From contig CAYVVG010000014.1 in the NCBI GenBank assembly GCA_964455285.1, positions 1 through 64,000 of the forward strand: DNA of 64,000 bases, read 5' to 3'. Under the pieces are notes generated by a model. That model was not told the origin of the DNA. It ran no database searches and saw only the letters and a program-made list of their open reading frames with translations. Source of the DNA: CAIVAT01 sp964455285. GTDB lineage: Bacteria; Bacteroidota; Bacteroidia; Bacteroidales; FEN-979. Made by a program: the position numbers and the translations under genes. Positions 1 to 7,059 of the stretch are shown here, piece after piece (positions within the stretch are counted from its first letter, which is position 1; every line of letters begins with the position of its first letter).

Positions 1-2423
1 CACAGGCCGAGTTTTTCCAGGTCTTTAAGCTGGTTAAAGGCCATCTTTTCCTGATCGGTATATTCGACCTTGCTGAACGAAAGAAAGATCAGGCGGGAAA
101 AAAGGGCTATGTCTGCCGTTGGCATTTCCTGGCCGGACAGGATAATGCCGGCATCGACGTTGGTCGTCTCCTTCTTTTTATCCTTGTCCATGTTCATCCT
201 GGTGCGGCCGGTGCCGTCCCATAAGCCTTTGAGAAATTCAACCTTTTCAAACTCAAGGTTGTTTTTATACTCATCGACATGACAGCAGGCATTGGAGAAC
301 AATGCAACGTGGTCAGCCAGCGCAGCCTTGGTCGTGTTGGTGATATTCGGTCCCTTGGTCTGATGACCGAAAAACTGCAGCAGGCTTATGGCCAGTTCAG
401 TTTTCCCGGCCCCCTTCGGACCGAACAGGTTCAGGATCGGAAAAAATCCGAATTGCCTGGCAATGTGATCACGGAAAAGGGATGAGAAGTAGAAGCAGAG
501 TCCGAAAATCGCATTCTCGCCGAAAACACGGATCAGCCTTTCAGAGTAGTCATTCAGTGATATTTTTCCCGGTTCAAACCGGAAGCGGCGCTCCGAGATA
601 AAAAGATTGTCTTCCCCCTTGTAAATATCGCTGGACGACGGCAGATAGTAATTTTTCTGATCATTGACGACGATCCCGTTGCGGTCGGTTGCATTGAAAT
701 GTGAATTGAAAATTCCGTTGCTCCAGGCCCAGAAACCTTCCTTCTGCCAGCCGAGCTGAATGATTTCAAAGCAACTCTCGGTCTTTTCGTAAAGAAACCG
801 TTTGAGTTTGTTCAGATCCGATTCTGCGCCTTCAAACAGGAAATTGCCTAGGCTTTCCACCCGGAGTTTGAAATTGCTCAGGGAGATCAGATCCTTTTGC
901 AGTAGTTCTATCACCTGGCTGAAGCCGAATTCGTTAGTAATCCGGTACAGCCGTTTGCTGTTGAGAACGGAAGCGATGTGAAACAGCGGTTCCATCTTGA
1001 AGTTGCACCCCCTTTTCACTCCCTCCCTCGTTTTGAAGAAATAGCAATTGCCATCCTCGTAAAACCCGTATTTCTCAAAATCAGAAAGGATCACGTACTC
1101 GGGAATTTTAAACCCGGTATCTTTTTTATCCTCCTTTGGTTCGTTGTCAAGCAGCTGGCGAATCCGGTCAACCCAGGCTTTTTTGGGTTTCAGAAGTTTG
1201 CCAAGCTGCTCTGTGTAAATTTCATGGGATGTGGCAGGCAGGCGGGTAATGAGGTAAGCCAATTCATCGACCAGTTTGGATTTAACATCGGCATTCCTGC
1301 ATTTTTCATGTTGCTGGACTGCCTGCCAGATGATATAGTCCTGGGTGTTTTTAGAAGCATAGCGATCAAACTGATCACTGTCGATGAAAAAGGAATCGGG
1401 ATCATGCTTCCCCTCGCCGGTCGGAAGCGGGATGATGTTGCAGAACATTCCGGATTCGATGATCATCTTGCCGTTTTTAACGACTGCTGCCTGGCCTGGT
1501 TTGTCGCTGTCACCAATCAGAGTCACCGATCCGGTCATTTTCTGAAGTTCTGCAATCTGATCTCTCGTCAGGGAGGTCCCGCCGGTTCCGACCGAGTTGG
1601 TTCTGCCGATCTGATGAAGCCGGATGACATCAGCATTGCCTTCGACCAGGTAGGCAAATCCTTTTTCTTTGATTGATTTGGCTGCGAGATGGATCCCGTA
1701 AAGGATCTTACCTTTTGAAAAGATCTCCGTCTGAGGAGTATTGAAATATTTCGGGGCGTCTTTACTGCCGGAGAGATCCCGGCCGGTAAACCCCAGGACC
1801 CTCCCGTTTGCGCTCATAACCGGAAAGATCAATCTGTTCCGGAAATAATCAAATCGTTTGCCTTTGCTCTCGGACAATAGTCCGGTTTCAAGCAGAATAT
1901 CTTCCTTAATACCATTTCGGGTGGCCCATGATTTGAGGCCATCCCAACTGTCGGGGGCGAATCCGATACCAAAATCCCCGATCATTTCATCACTCCAACG
2001 TCCCTGTGCATATTGCAATGCACGTTCATTTTCTTTTTGTTTCAGGTTTTCCCGAAACCAGCCCAAGGCAAGCTTGTTGGCAGAATACAGCGATTCGCTG
2101 CGATTGAATTTTTCACGGTTTTCGTTTGAGTCATTTTCATGAAGAAGGGTGATATTGTGATCAGCCGCAATGGATTTCACAGCCGAGATATAATCGATTT
2201 TCTTGAGGTCCATCACAAACCCGATGGCATTTCCTGCTTTTCCGCATCCAAAACACTTGTACATTCCACGGGAAGGCGAAACGGAGAAACTGGGCGTTTT
2301 TTCGTTATGAAACGGGCAGTTTCCCTGGTAATTCGTTCCCTTGTTCGTAAGGGTAACATATCTCCCGATTACGTCGGCAATCTCGAGGTTCTGAACTTCC
2401 TCAATTGATTGTTGCTTTATCAT
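1..2423 (-). CDS. Mobile-element DnaG-type primase with C-terminal ATPase (3' end cut by window)
   Basis: This protein probably makes RNA primers for replication of a plasmid, phage or integrative element. About 807 residues are visible and the stop lies outside the window. The N-terminus has a CHC2 zinc finger (C36-P-F-H39 followed by C57-x-x-C60 and the conserved EKTPSF segment). A Toprim domain follows, with the acidic VEGNAD segment near residue 260 and GDSDKPG near residue 303. Far downstream is a Walker A motif (GPKGAGKT, about residues 667-674), so the C-terminal third looks like an ATPase or helicase-like domain, as in element-encoded primases, and not like the DnaB-binding end of chromosomal DnaG. 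The start is the ATG at 2423-2421, with no Shine-Dalgarno site. Two small genes lie just upstream on the same strand. Primase identity is firm; the mobile-element role is inferred from domain order and neighbours. Confidence 0.85.
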   Translation of the reverse strand, partial: MIKQQSIEEVQNLEIADVIGRYVTLTNKGTNYQGNCPFHNEKTPSFSVSPSRGMYKCFGCGKAGNAIGFVMDLKKIDYISAVKSIAADHNITLLHENDSNENREKFNRSESLYSANKLALGWFRENLKQKENERALQYAQGRWSDEMIGDFGIGFAPDSWDGLKSWATRNGIKEDILLETGLLSESKGKRFDYFRNRLIFPVMSANGRVLGFTGRDLSGSKDAPKYFNTPQTEIFSKGKILYGIHLAAKSIKEKGFAYLVEGNADVIRLHQIGRTNSVGTGGTSLTRDQIAELQKMTGSVTLIGDSDKPGQAAVVKNGKMIIESGMFCNIIPLPTGEGKHDPDSFFIDSDQFDRYASKNTQDYIIWQAVQQHEKCRNADVKSKLVDELAYLITRLPATSHEIYTEQLGKLLKPKKAWVDRIRQLLDNEPKEDKKDTGFKIPEYVILSDFEKYGFYEDGNCYFFKTREGVKRGCNFKMEPLFHIASVLNSKRLYRITNEFGFSQVIELLQKDLISLSNFKLRVESLGNFLFEGAESDLNKLKRFLYEKTESCFEIIQLGWQKEGFWAWSNGIFNSHFNATDRNGIVVNDQKNYYLPSSSDIYKGEDNLFISERRFRFEPGKISLNDYSERLIRVFGENAIFGLCFYFSSLFRDHIARQFGFFPILNLFGPKGAGKTELAISLLQFFGHQTKGPNITNTTKAALADHVALFSNACCHVDEYKNNLEFEKVEFLKGLWDGTGRTRMNMDKDKKKETTNVDAGIILSGQEMPTADIALFSRLIFLSFSKVEYTDQEKMAFNQLKDLEKLGL

Positions 2424-2438
2424 AGTGACCGGGAAATA

Positions 2439-2636
2439 TTACTCCGTTAACATATCAGCATCAATAGCATCGATGAGCGTCTGAAGCCGGAAGAGTTCCT
2501 TGTTCAACCGGTTCACCTTCTCCTCTGGCAGGGAATTATCCGAGGCCAGAAGCTGGTTGATGAAGACGACGTTCATCAGGTAGGATTTTCTTGTCAGTAA
2601 CTTGTCGGGAACTGACATTGCTGAGAAGGTCTTCAT
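2439..2636 (-). CDS. Small hypothetical protein in mobile-element primase operon
   Basis: A 65-residue protein of unknown function with a Leu/Asn/Glu-rich, probably alpha-helical C-terminal half and no recognisable motif. Its ATG shares one base with the stop of the upstream 83-residue gene (TGATG), which suggests translational coupling. It ends 15 nt before the primase start, so the three genes probably form one transcript. The tight coupling is the main evidence that it is real. Confidence 0.55.
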   Translation of the reverse strand: MKTFSAMSVPDKLLTRKSYLMNVVFINQLLASDNSLPEEKVNRLNKELFRLQTLIDAIDADMLTE

Positions 2637-2887
2637 CAGTCAGCCTTTTGAAGCATCTGTATCCTGCGGTGCAATTCTTTCTTCTGCACCTTTTCCTCTT
2701 CAACGAGAAGAATTCCCTCCTCGATGATGAGTTTATTATAGTCCGGATGCTCGGGATCCAAGACACGATAGATGTATTGTTTCGAGAATGGTTTTCCTTT
2801 CTGGAGCAAACGATTTCTCAGCACTTCCGCGCTACCTTTTGGAAGGGCGGATTTCAGCCTTTTCATGGCGCTTTTTTTCATTTTCAT
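2636..2887 (-). CDS. Small basic protein, possible helix-turn-helix regulator of a mobile element
   Basis: An 83-residue, lysine-rich protein. The segment from about residue 18 to 65 (GSAEVLRNRL, then FSKQYIYRVL, then an acidic helix) has the spacing of a small helix-turn-helix domain. Proteins of this look precede element primases in Bacteroidota, but I cannot name the family. It is the first gene of the small-gene/primase cluster and is coupled to the next gene by a TGATG overlap. A role in control or replication of the element is inference. Confidence 0.55.
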   Translation of the reverse strand: MKMKKSAMKRLKSALPKGSAEVLRNRLLQKGKPFSKQYIYRVLDPEHPDYNKLIIEEGILLVEEEKVQKKELHRRIQMLQKAD

Positions 2888-3187
2888 AGATTTTTTTGAG
2901 TGTTAATAAGTTATAGTTTGGGATACCCCCTAAGTAGGGTCAAAACCGGGGACGGCAAAGGTCTGATATTATTCCTGAATATTTTTTAGTGATTTGAATA
3001 TTAACGCATTAGTAAAGCGAAAACCGCTTATAAAAACCAATATTGAGGGTTAATAAACAATGGGTTATAAGGTGAATAAAAAGGCGAAAGAAGTTATTAA
3101 CAGCCCTCAAAAATGAAGGTCCGTTAAGAACGAGACCAGATAAAAAAAGAGGGTGAAAAAGAGGTATAAAATTAACCCGAAAGTAAA
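2888..3187. other. AT-rich intergenic stretch without a gene
   Basis: This stretch separates the mobile-element operon on the minus strand from the tRNA promoter on the plus strand. It is AT-rich. On the minus strand there is only a poor -7-like sequence (ACCTTTG, around 2960) that could drive the small-gene/primase operon with a leader of roughly 70-90 nt. I see no convincing coding region. Confidence 0.5.
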
Positions 3188-3219
3188 TTTGCACAGAAGT
3201 TACAAAGACGTTACTTTTG
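3188..3219 (+). promoter_or_regulatory. Promoter of tRNA-Met
   Basis: A -33 TTTG (3188-3191) and a -7 TACTTTTG (3212-3219) are separated by 20 nt, matching the Bacteroidota sigma-ABfr consensus. The tRNA begins 11 nt after the -7 box. Confidence 0.75.
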
Positions 3220-3229
3220 CAAAAATTTT

Positions 3230-3306
3230 GGCGGGGTAGCTCAGTTGGTTAGAGCGTCGGATTCATAACCCGGAGGTCTCGAGTTCAAATCTCGATCCCG
3301 CTACCA
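3230..3306 (+). tRNA. tRNA-Met (anticodon CAT)
   Basis: A 77-nt cloverleaf with encoded CCA. The acceptor GGCGGGG pairs with TCCCGCT (G-U pairs at both ends). The D stem is GCTC/GAGC, the anticodon loop is TTCATAA with anticodon CAT, and the T arm is TCGAG-TTCAAAT-CTCGA. The anticodon stem TCGGA/CCCGG has an A-C mismatch next to the loop. CAT could be elongator Met, or Ile if the C is modified to lysidine; the weak 1-72 pair alone does not settle this. The 3' end is the apparent attachment site of the island downstream. Confidence 0.9.
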
Positions 3307-3428
3307 AAAAGTGATCGTCGCGACTTCAAAAGCGGAAGGGGTAACGAAACTGTAGCGTGAATAGAAATTTTGCAAAGTGTTAAATAACAACACGATGCAA
3401 AACGTAGCGACCAGAATACACGTTCCCT

Positions 3429-3547
3429 TTTTGCGACAAAAACTGCGACAAAACCGCCCGAAAAGCACAAAAATCGGGGTCTTTTTAAGAGTTAAGTAAT
3501 TGATTATCAGTAGGGAGTTTTTGTCTATAAACTCTCGTCCCCGCTAC
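3429..3547 (+). repeat. 119-bp direct repeat, copy 1 (possible integrase tail plus att)
   Basis: This copy is identical to 6711-6829 except for one base. It holds a reading frame ending in ATKTATKPPEKHKN and a stop, followed by about 50 nt of AT-rich sequence and a copy of the tRNA 3' end. A gene tail running into an attachment site is the usual arrangement for an integrase gene and its attP. Here only the tail remains, so I read it as the right end of a collapsed integrative element. Confidence 0.7.
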
Positions 3548-3549
3548 CA
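3534..3549 (+). repeat. Displaced tRNA-Met 3' end, att-like site 1
   Basis: CTCGTCCCCGCTACCA matches the last 16 nt of the tRNA (3291-3306) at 14 of 16 positions, including CCA. It lies at the end of the first 119-bp repeat copy. This is what integration into a tRNA 3' end leaves at the distal boundary. Confidence 0.65.
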
Positions 3550-3557
3550 AACAAATA

Positions 3558-3589
3558 GCGAAATGGTGAAATGGCGAAATGGTGAAAAC
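3558..3589 (+). repeat. 8-bp tandem repeat (GCGAAATG/GTGAAATG)
   Basis: Four consecutive near-identical octamers (GCGAAATG, GTGAAATG, GCGAAATG, GTGAAAAC) lie between att-like site 1 and the end of the higA gene. The same unit recurs at 57628-57670. Confidence 0.8.
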
Positions 3590-3607
3590 CGCTTCGCCGT
3601 TTAGCGT

Positions 3608-4063
3608 TTAATGGGCCAATTCCACATTTTTCCGCGTGTTCATCACGCTGGCGTTTCGCAAATGGGAATTTGCCGGGTTTACTAGTTTATAGGGCCGGTT
3701 AAATGCTTCCTGCGAAACTTTAAAGTATCCGGACAATATCCGGATAATCTCCTTGGACAATCCTTTCTTATAATTCAAAATGTCTGAAACGAGACCTTTG
3801 CTCACACCCAATATGTCGACCAGGTCTTTGGCTTTTAAATTACGGTCATACATTAATGAGTGCAGCAGTTCAATGGGATTTTTATCTAAAAGTGTTGAAT
3901 GTTCGGCATCCCACTTTTCGATCAATAGCGTGAGCAGTTCGACCTCATCTCCTGAATCTTTACTGTTTTCATTGCTCTCCAGTAAATCTTCAAGCGCCTT
4001 ACAATAGGTATTGTACTGGGATTCGGATTTTATAACGGTATATTTTAAGGTCTTCATATCCAA
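3608..4063 (-). CDS. higA: HigA-type antitoxin, HTH-XRE domain
   Basis: A 151-residue antitoxin and DNA-binding repressor, expected to neutralise the upstream HigB toxin and repress the operon. Residues about 1-60 form an acidic N-terminal domain. A Cro/C1-type helix-turn-helix spans about residues 72-115 (LKAKDLVDILGVSKG, SDILNYKKGLSKE), as in long HigA proteins. The gene starts 5 nt after the toxin stop, giving the toxin-first order typical of hig loci. The C-terminal 30 residues (RPYKLVNPANS onward) are ordinary for the family. The pair lies inside the decayed island next to the tRNA, consistent with a retained addiction module. Confidence 0.85.
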   Translation of the reverse strand: MDMKTLKYTVIKSESQYNTYCKALEDLLESNENSKDSGDEVELLTLLIEKWDAEHSTLLDKNPIELLHSLMYDRNLKAKDLVDILGVSKGLVSDILNYKKGLSKEIIRILSGYFKVSQEAFNRPYKLVNPANSHLRNASVMNTRKNVELAH

Positions 4064-4068
4064 TAGAA

Positions 4069-4401
4069 TTAATACTCATTTACAGTATATTGCCTGCCAT
4101 GATCGCAGAGTTCATCATATTCTGCATGTGTGCCGATCCAACAGACAAACAGGTGAACCCGGGAAGATCCAAAATGATATTTACAAATCATCCGGTAGCT
4201 ATTCCCTCCAATGTTAAAAGCTACCCTATTACTCCCCTGCCCCAATAAGTCTGCTGATCCAAATGTCCGGCGAATGTCTTCAGGAGTCTCCCAATCAGCA
4301 TATTTTACAGTCGTCACCCAATTTTCAAAAGAACTTTTACCTGGAGCATGACCATCCACATAGTTCTGAATGGTCTGCTTTTTTATCAGATGAACTCTCA
4401 T
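4069..4401 (-). CDS. higB: HigB-type toxin, RelE-like mRNA interferase
   Basis: A 110-residue toxin of the HigB family, which cuts mRNA on the ribosome. It begins MRVHLIKKQTIQNY and has the family landmarks WETPEDIRRTFGSAD, then RVAFNIGGNSYRMI and a C-terminal CWIGTHAEYDEL. The first position matches where family members start. The -7 box TATCTTTG ends one base before the ATG, so the transcript would be leaderless or nearly so. higA follows after 5 nt. Confidence 0.87.
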   Translation of the reverse strand: MRVHLIKKQTIQNYVDGHAPGKSSFENWVTTVKYADWETPEDIRRTFGSADLLGQGSNRVAFNIGGNSYRMICKYHFGSSRVHLFVCWIGTHAEYDELCDHGRQYTVNEY

Positions 4402-4402
4402 G

Positions 4403-4410
4403 CAAAGATA
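4403..4410 (-). promoter_or_regulatory. -7 box of higBA
   Basis: TATCTTTG on the minus strand, ending one base before the higB ATG at 4401. No clear -33 TTTG is visible. HigA may bind here, since autoregulation is usual for the family, but I see no clear operator palindrome. Confidence 0.55.
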
Positions 4411-4513
4411 AGCTAAATCTTGAAATGTTCACTATTTGTGAACTGTGTTTTTTACACCAGGTAATCTCTGTCAATTTTAGTCATTTCATTTACAAACTGC
4501 AGCCATCATTTTC

Positions 4514-4539
4514 AAACCGTGACAATTCGTCACGGTTTT
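4514..4539 (-). terminator. Hairpin at the end of the repeat-rich T9SS gene
   Basis: A perfect 10-bp stem (AACCGTGAC and its complement) with a 5-nt loop overlaps the stop codon of the gene ending at 4538. The T-run is short, so this is probably a modest terminator or an RNA-protecting hairpin. Confidence 0.55.
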
Positions 4540-6025
4540 ATTCCTTCACAAATTTCAACACTTTCGTCATGTGGTGACTGGTGAATCTCATCAAATAAAC
4601 CCCCGGTTTCAGGCCACTGACATCAATTCCGGTTTGTTCATTGACTAACTGTTTCGTTAAAACAAGCTTGCCTCGAAGATCATACATGGTCAGTGATCTG
4701 TTCTGATCGTCTAATGCACCGGGCGAAGAAAGATATATTATCGAATGAGCAGGGTTTGGAAACAATGAAACCTGCCCCGGATAACGGGTCGGTTCAGTGT
4801 ACACCCATACCGAATCCACAACCGCTTTATAACGGTATATCTCATACAGAAATATGTCCCGCTTGTGATCCGTGAACACGGAAAGCCCCAGGTCATACGG
4901 TTGCCAGGTGTTGTTATACGTGTAGTGCCCGGCGATTCCGGTAAGCGAGTTTCCCAATGAATCATAGGTATATTCTTCTCTGTATGCGCTCCGCCAGATA
5001 CCATTGACCCAATCCTGGGAGGTCTCCGAAAGTAGGTTATTGCTGGTATCAAACACATAAAGAATGTGATGGCTGTTCACCCATGCCCCCCCCGACCAGA
5101 GCTGCCAGATTTCCTCGACTTTATTGCCGTTGGGATCGTAGAACCAAAATTGATATCCACCGTTTTCCCAGGCATTATTTTGCCAAAGCTGATACTTCCA
5201 TGTGAGGAGGTTACCGGATGGGTCCCAGGTATAAGATTGGAGAGAATTGTTTACCCACGAAGAGTTTACCCAATTCTGACGAAATATTGTTAGACGATTA
5301 TGATTAGCGTCATAAGTCATCGTATCCCATTGAGAATACACCCAGGAGTTATTGGTCCAGGCATATTTCATCTCGCTCGCCATATCGCCATTTGACAGGT
5401 AAGTGGGGATATTGCGACTGGAATTAACCCAGGCCGTATCCTGTCCCATGATGTAGGTGCAGGTGTCGTACGATCCATTGGTGCCGTAATGATAAATCGT
5501 GCGCCACCAGTTCACCCAATGATTGGAAATCCAGAATGCCCTTTTTAATTCCAGCGGATCCCCGTTTGAATTGTAGACAGATTCCCGTTTTTCGTAATTC
5601 ACCCAGGCATTGTTTTGCCATTGCTCGGCAAGGTAGGCCACTTCATTGCCCGCAGCATCATATGTATAAAACTCCCTGGCATAGTTTTCCCACAATAAAC
5701 TACCCTGCCGCCGTTCCATCAACTGAATAACAGAATCGCCCGTTGAATTATACGATCGTGTGACCCGTTGAGACGGATTTGATCCTGATGCCACCGTATA
5801 ACATATGATGGTATCCCATTGCCATGCATACGTGGAGGGACTGAACATATTCCGTTTCGCAGGTACCACCGTGTGGTTAGGTTTAAATCCTGGCTGTGGT
5901 GGGTTGATCCAAATGCCGGATCTTTCAGGCCCGGAAGGCAAGGTGGCTTTGCATTGTTGAACCTGGGCTTGCAGGCTACATGCGAAAATGCAAAGGAAAC
6001 TAATCAGAAGGATTTGTGTTTTCAT
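4538..6025 (-). CDS. Secreted repeat protein with T9SS type A sorting domain
   Basis: A 495-residue exported protein. Residues 1-20 (MKTQILLISF and on to SLQAQ) form a signal peptide. From about residue 70 to 390 there is a degenerate repeat of roughly 40 residues alternating W-x-N-x-x-W-V-N segments with Y-D-x-x-G-N segments, similar in look to YD/RHS-type or antigen-like repeats. The last 75 residues (LFPNPA start, YDLRGKLV, LKPGVYLM, KFVKE end) are a type A T9SS sorting domain that would direct release or anchoring at the cell surface. An ATG 12 codons upstream is in frame, but the -7 box TATATTTG at 6059-6066 lies across it, so I chose 6025. The function is unknown; adhesion or a toxin-like shell is speculation. 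Confidence 0.85.
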   Translation of the reverse strand: MKTQILLISFLCIFACSLQAQVQQCKATLPSGPERSGIWINPPQPGFKPNHTVVPAKRNMFSPSTYAWQWDTIICYTVASGSNPSQRVTRSYNSTGDSVIQLMERRQGSLLWENYAREFYTYDAAGNEVAYLAEQWQNNAWVNYEKRESVYNSNGDPLELKRAFWISNHWVNWWRTIYHYGTNGSYDTCTYIMGQDTAWVNSSRNIPTYLSNGDMASEMKYAWTNNSWVYSQWDTMTYDANHNRLTIFRQNWVNSSWVNNSLQSYTWDPSGNLLTWKYQLWQNNAWENGGYQFWFYDPNGNKVEEIWQLWSGGAWVNSHHILYVFDTSNNLLSETSQDWVNGIWRSAYREEYTYDSLGNSLTGIAGHYTYNNTWQPYDLGLSVFTDHKRDIFLYEIYRYKAVVDSVWVYTEPTRYPGQVSLFPNPAHSIIYLSSPGALDDQNRSLTMYDLRGKLVLTKQLVNEQTGIDVSGLKPGVYLMRFTSHHMTKVLKFVKE

Positions 6026-6058
6026 TAAGGTGGCTTTATTGAAAACGGTTGCGATAAA

Positions 6059-6066
6059 CAAATATA
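6059..6066 (-). promoter_or_regulatory. -7 box of the repeat-rich T9SS gene
   Basis: TATATTTG on the minus strand, 33 nt upstream of the ATG at 6025. It overlaps the upstream in-frame ATG, which decides the start. Confidence 0.55.
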
Positions 6067-6232
6067 CAGAATAAAACCCCTTTTGTTTTTTTTCAGAGAA
6101 AATAGGATGATCGATATTGTGGGAAATGCAGGACCTCAGATTTTTATCTTCCTGGTAGCCCTTAATCTTGAAATGCTCATTCGCGAACTGATGGCCTTAG
6201 GCACTTCAATTCGTGTTGGGGTAACCCGGTAG

Positions 6233-6415
6233 TTAGCCTCTCCTGAGTTTCCATTCTTCAAACCGTTGCTCAAATTCATCCGGGTTTATAAACGGACCTT
6301 CTTCGGCTTTTTTTATTTCAGCCTTGAAATCATCAATAGAAACAGTCTGGTCAGGTAACGCCCAGTTGGTTTTCTTTTTCGGAATTATTTGTTTTGGAAG
6401 ATGACTTGTCTTCAT
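6233..6415 (-). CDS. Orphan antitoxin-like small protein
   Basis: A 60-residue protein with a basic N-terminus (MKTSHLPKQIIPKKK) and an acidic C-terminal half (SIDDFKAEIKKAEEGPF, then FEQRFEEWKLRRG). This layout is common in antitoxins of RelE/PIN-type modules. No intact toxin follows. The next 100 nt downstream have only broken frames, one of which contains HFKIKGYQ, faintly like the end of a PIN toxin. An in-frame ATG 9 codons upstream is possible. The antitoxin role is inference. Confidence 0.45.
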   Translation of the reverse strand: MKTSHLPKQIIPKKKTNWALPDQTVSIDDFKAEIKKAEEGPFINPDEFEQRFEEWKLRRG

Positions 6416-6471
6416 TGCCCGACTTTTTACAAAGCTAAGCATTTTTCAAAAAATGTTCATTTGAAATAAAC

Positions 6472-6502
6472 TTGCATAAAAGCAGCATTAACGTTACTTT
6501 TG
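6472..6502 (+). promoter_or_regulatory. Promoter-like sequence resembling the tRNA promoter
   Basis: TTG (6472-6474) and TACTTTTG (6495-6502) are 20 nt apart. The block TTGCA-N14-ACGTTACTTTTGC is shared with the tRNA-Met promoter at 3189-3220 with the same spacing. It points toward a very short Cys-rich frame and the second 119-bp repeat. Confidence 0.5.
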
Positions 6503-6509
6503 CTTTATT

Positions 6510-6632
6510 ATGACCCGGAAACAAAGAATTACAATCCGTTGGGTTGTCAATAAGCAAGGCAGAAGTTCATGCCGCTTTCTGTGTCAAAAAAGTGAATGTT
6601 GCGACTGTGAACGCAAAATCTGTATGGAGTAA
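6510..6632 (+). CDS. Possible 40-residue Cys-rich micro-ORF
   Basis: The ATG lies 7 nt after the -7 box at 6495-6502 and the frame runs 40 codons to TAA. The product is basic and has six cysteines in its second half (SSCRFLCQ, SECCDCERKIC). This could be a real small protein, the start of a decayed gene, or chance. Support is limited to promoter placement and composition. Confidence 0.22.
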   Translation: MTRKQRITIRWVVNKQGRSSCRFLCQKSECCDCERKICME

Positions 6633-6710
6633 ATCGCTTTACCAAAAGGTTGTGAAAACATCCGGCTCGAAGGGAGGGATAGGAAATGCGACAACAAAAA
6701 TTCAATACAC

Positions 6711-6829
6711 TTTTGCGACAAAAACTGCGACAAAACCGCCCGAAAAGCACAAAAATCGGGGTCTTTTTAAGAGTTAAGTAATTGATTATCAGCAGGGAGT
6801 TTTTGTCTATAAACTCTCGTCCCCGCTAC
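6711..6829 (+). repeat. 119-bp direct repeat, copy 2
   Basis: One mismatch to 3429-3547. The frame ATKTATKPPEKHKN-stop is kept, followed by the AT-rich stretch and a tRNA 3'-end copy. Upstream of the repeat this copy keeps more of the putative gene tail (frame open from about 6544). Confidence 0.75.
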
Positions 6830-6830
6830 A
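6816..6830 (+). repeat. Displaced tRNA-Met 3' end, att-like site 2
   Basis: CTCGTCCCCGCTACA resembles the tRNA 3' end (3291-3306) with two substitutions and one lost C in CCA. It lies six bases before a strong terminator hairpin, as a tRNA end normally does, so it probably marks the old chromosomal junction. Confidence 0.65.
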
Positions 6831-6835
6831 AAATC

Positions 6836-6877
6836 ACCCACAATTTATTGTCCATCAATATATTGTGGGTGTTTTTT
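6836..6877 (+). terminator. Rho-independent terminator, probably the original tRNA terminator
   Basis: The stem CACCCACAAT pairs with ATTGTGGGTG around a roughly 16-nt loop and is followed by TTTTTT. No plus-strand gene ends nearby except the displaced tRNA 3' end. It most likely terminated tRNA-Met before the island inserted. Confidence 0.75.
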
Positions 6878-7036
6878 ATGTTGAGTGGCGACAAAATCGG
6901 CTCCTAAATCCCTGGTTTTGACCTGAACAGCTAAACCCTCACCAGGATGACGGGAGTTTCTGTTTTTAGAAAACTCAAGACAATGGGATAATTCAAAATA
7001 TTTAACCATATGTTTCCCAATAAGGAAATATTTCAT

Positions 7037-7044
7037 TATCTTTG
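7037..7044 (+). promoter_or_regulatory. -7 box of the second toxin-antitoxin pair
   Basis: TATCTTTG, 15 nt upstream of the ATG at 7060. A weak GTTT lies at the -33 position. Confidence 0.6.
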
Positions 7045-7059
7045 CAAAAATAGTATTGG

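Noticed and set aside
978..1676. 232-codon plus-strand frame opposite the primase
   Set aside because: It is the antisense of the Toprim region of the primase gene, which has clear motifs.
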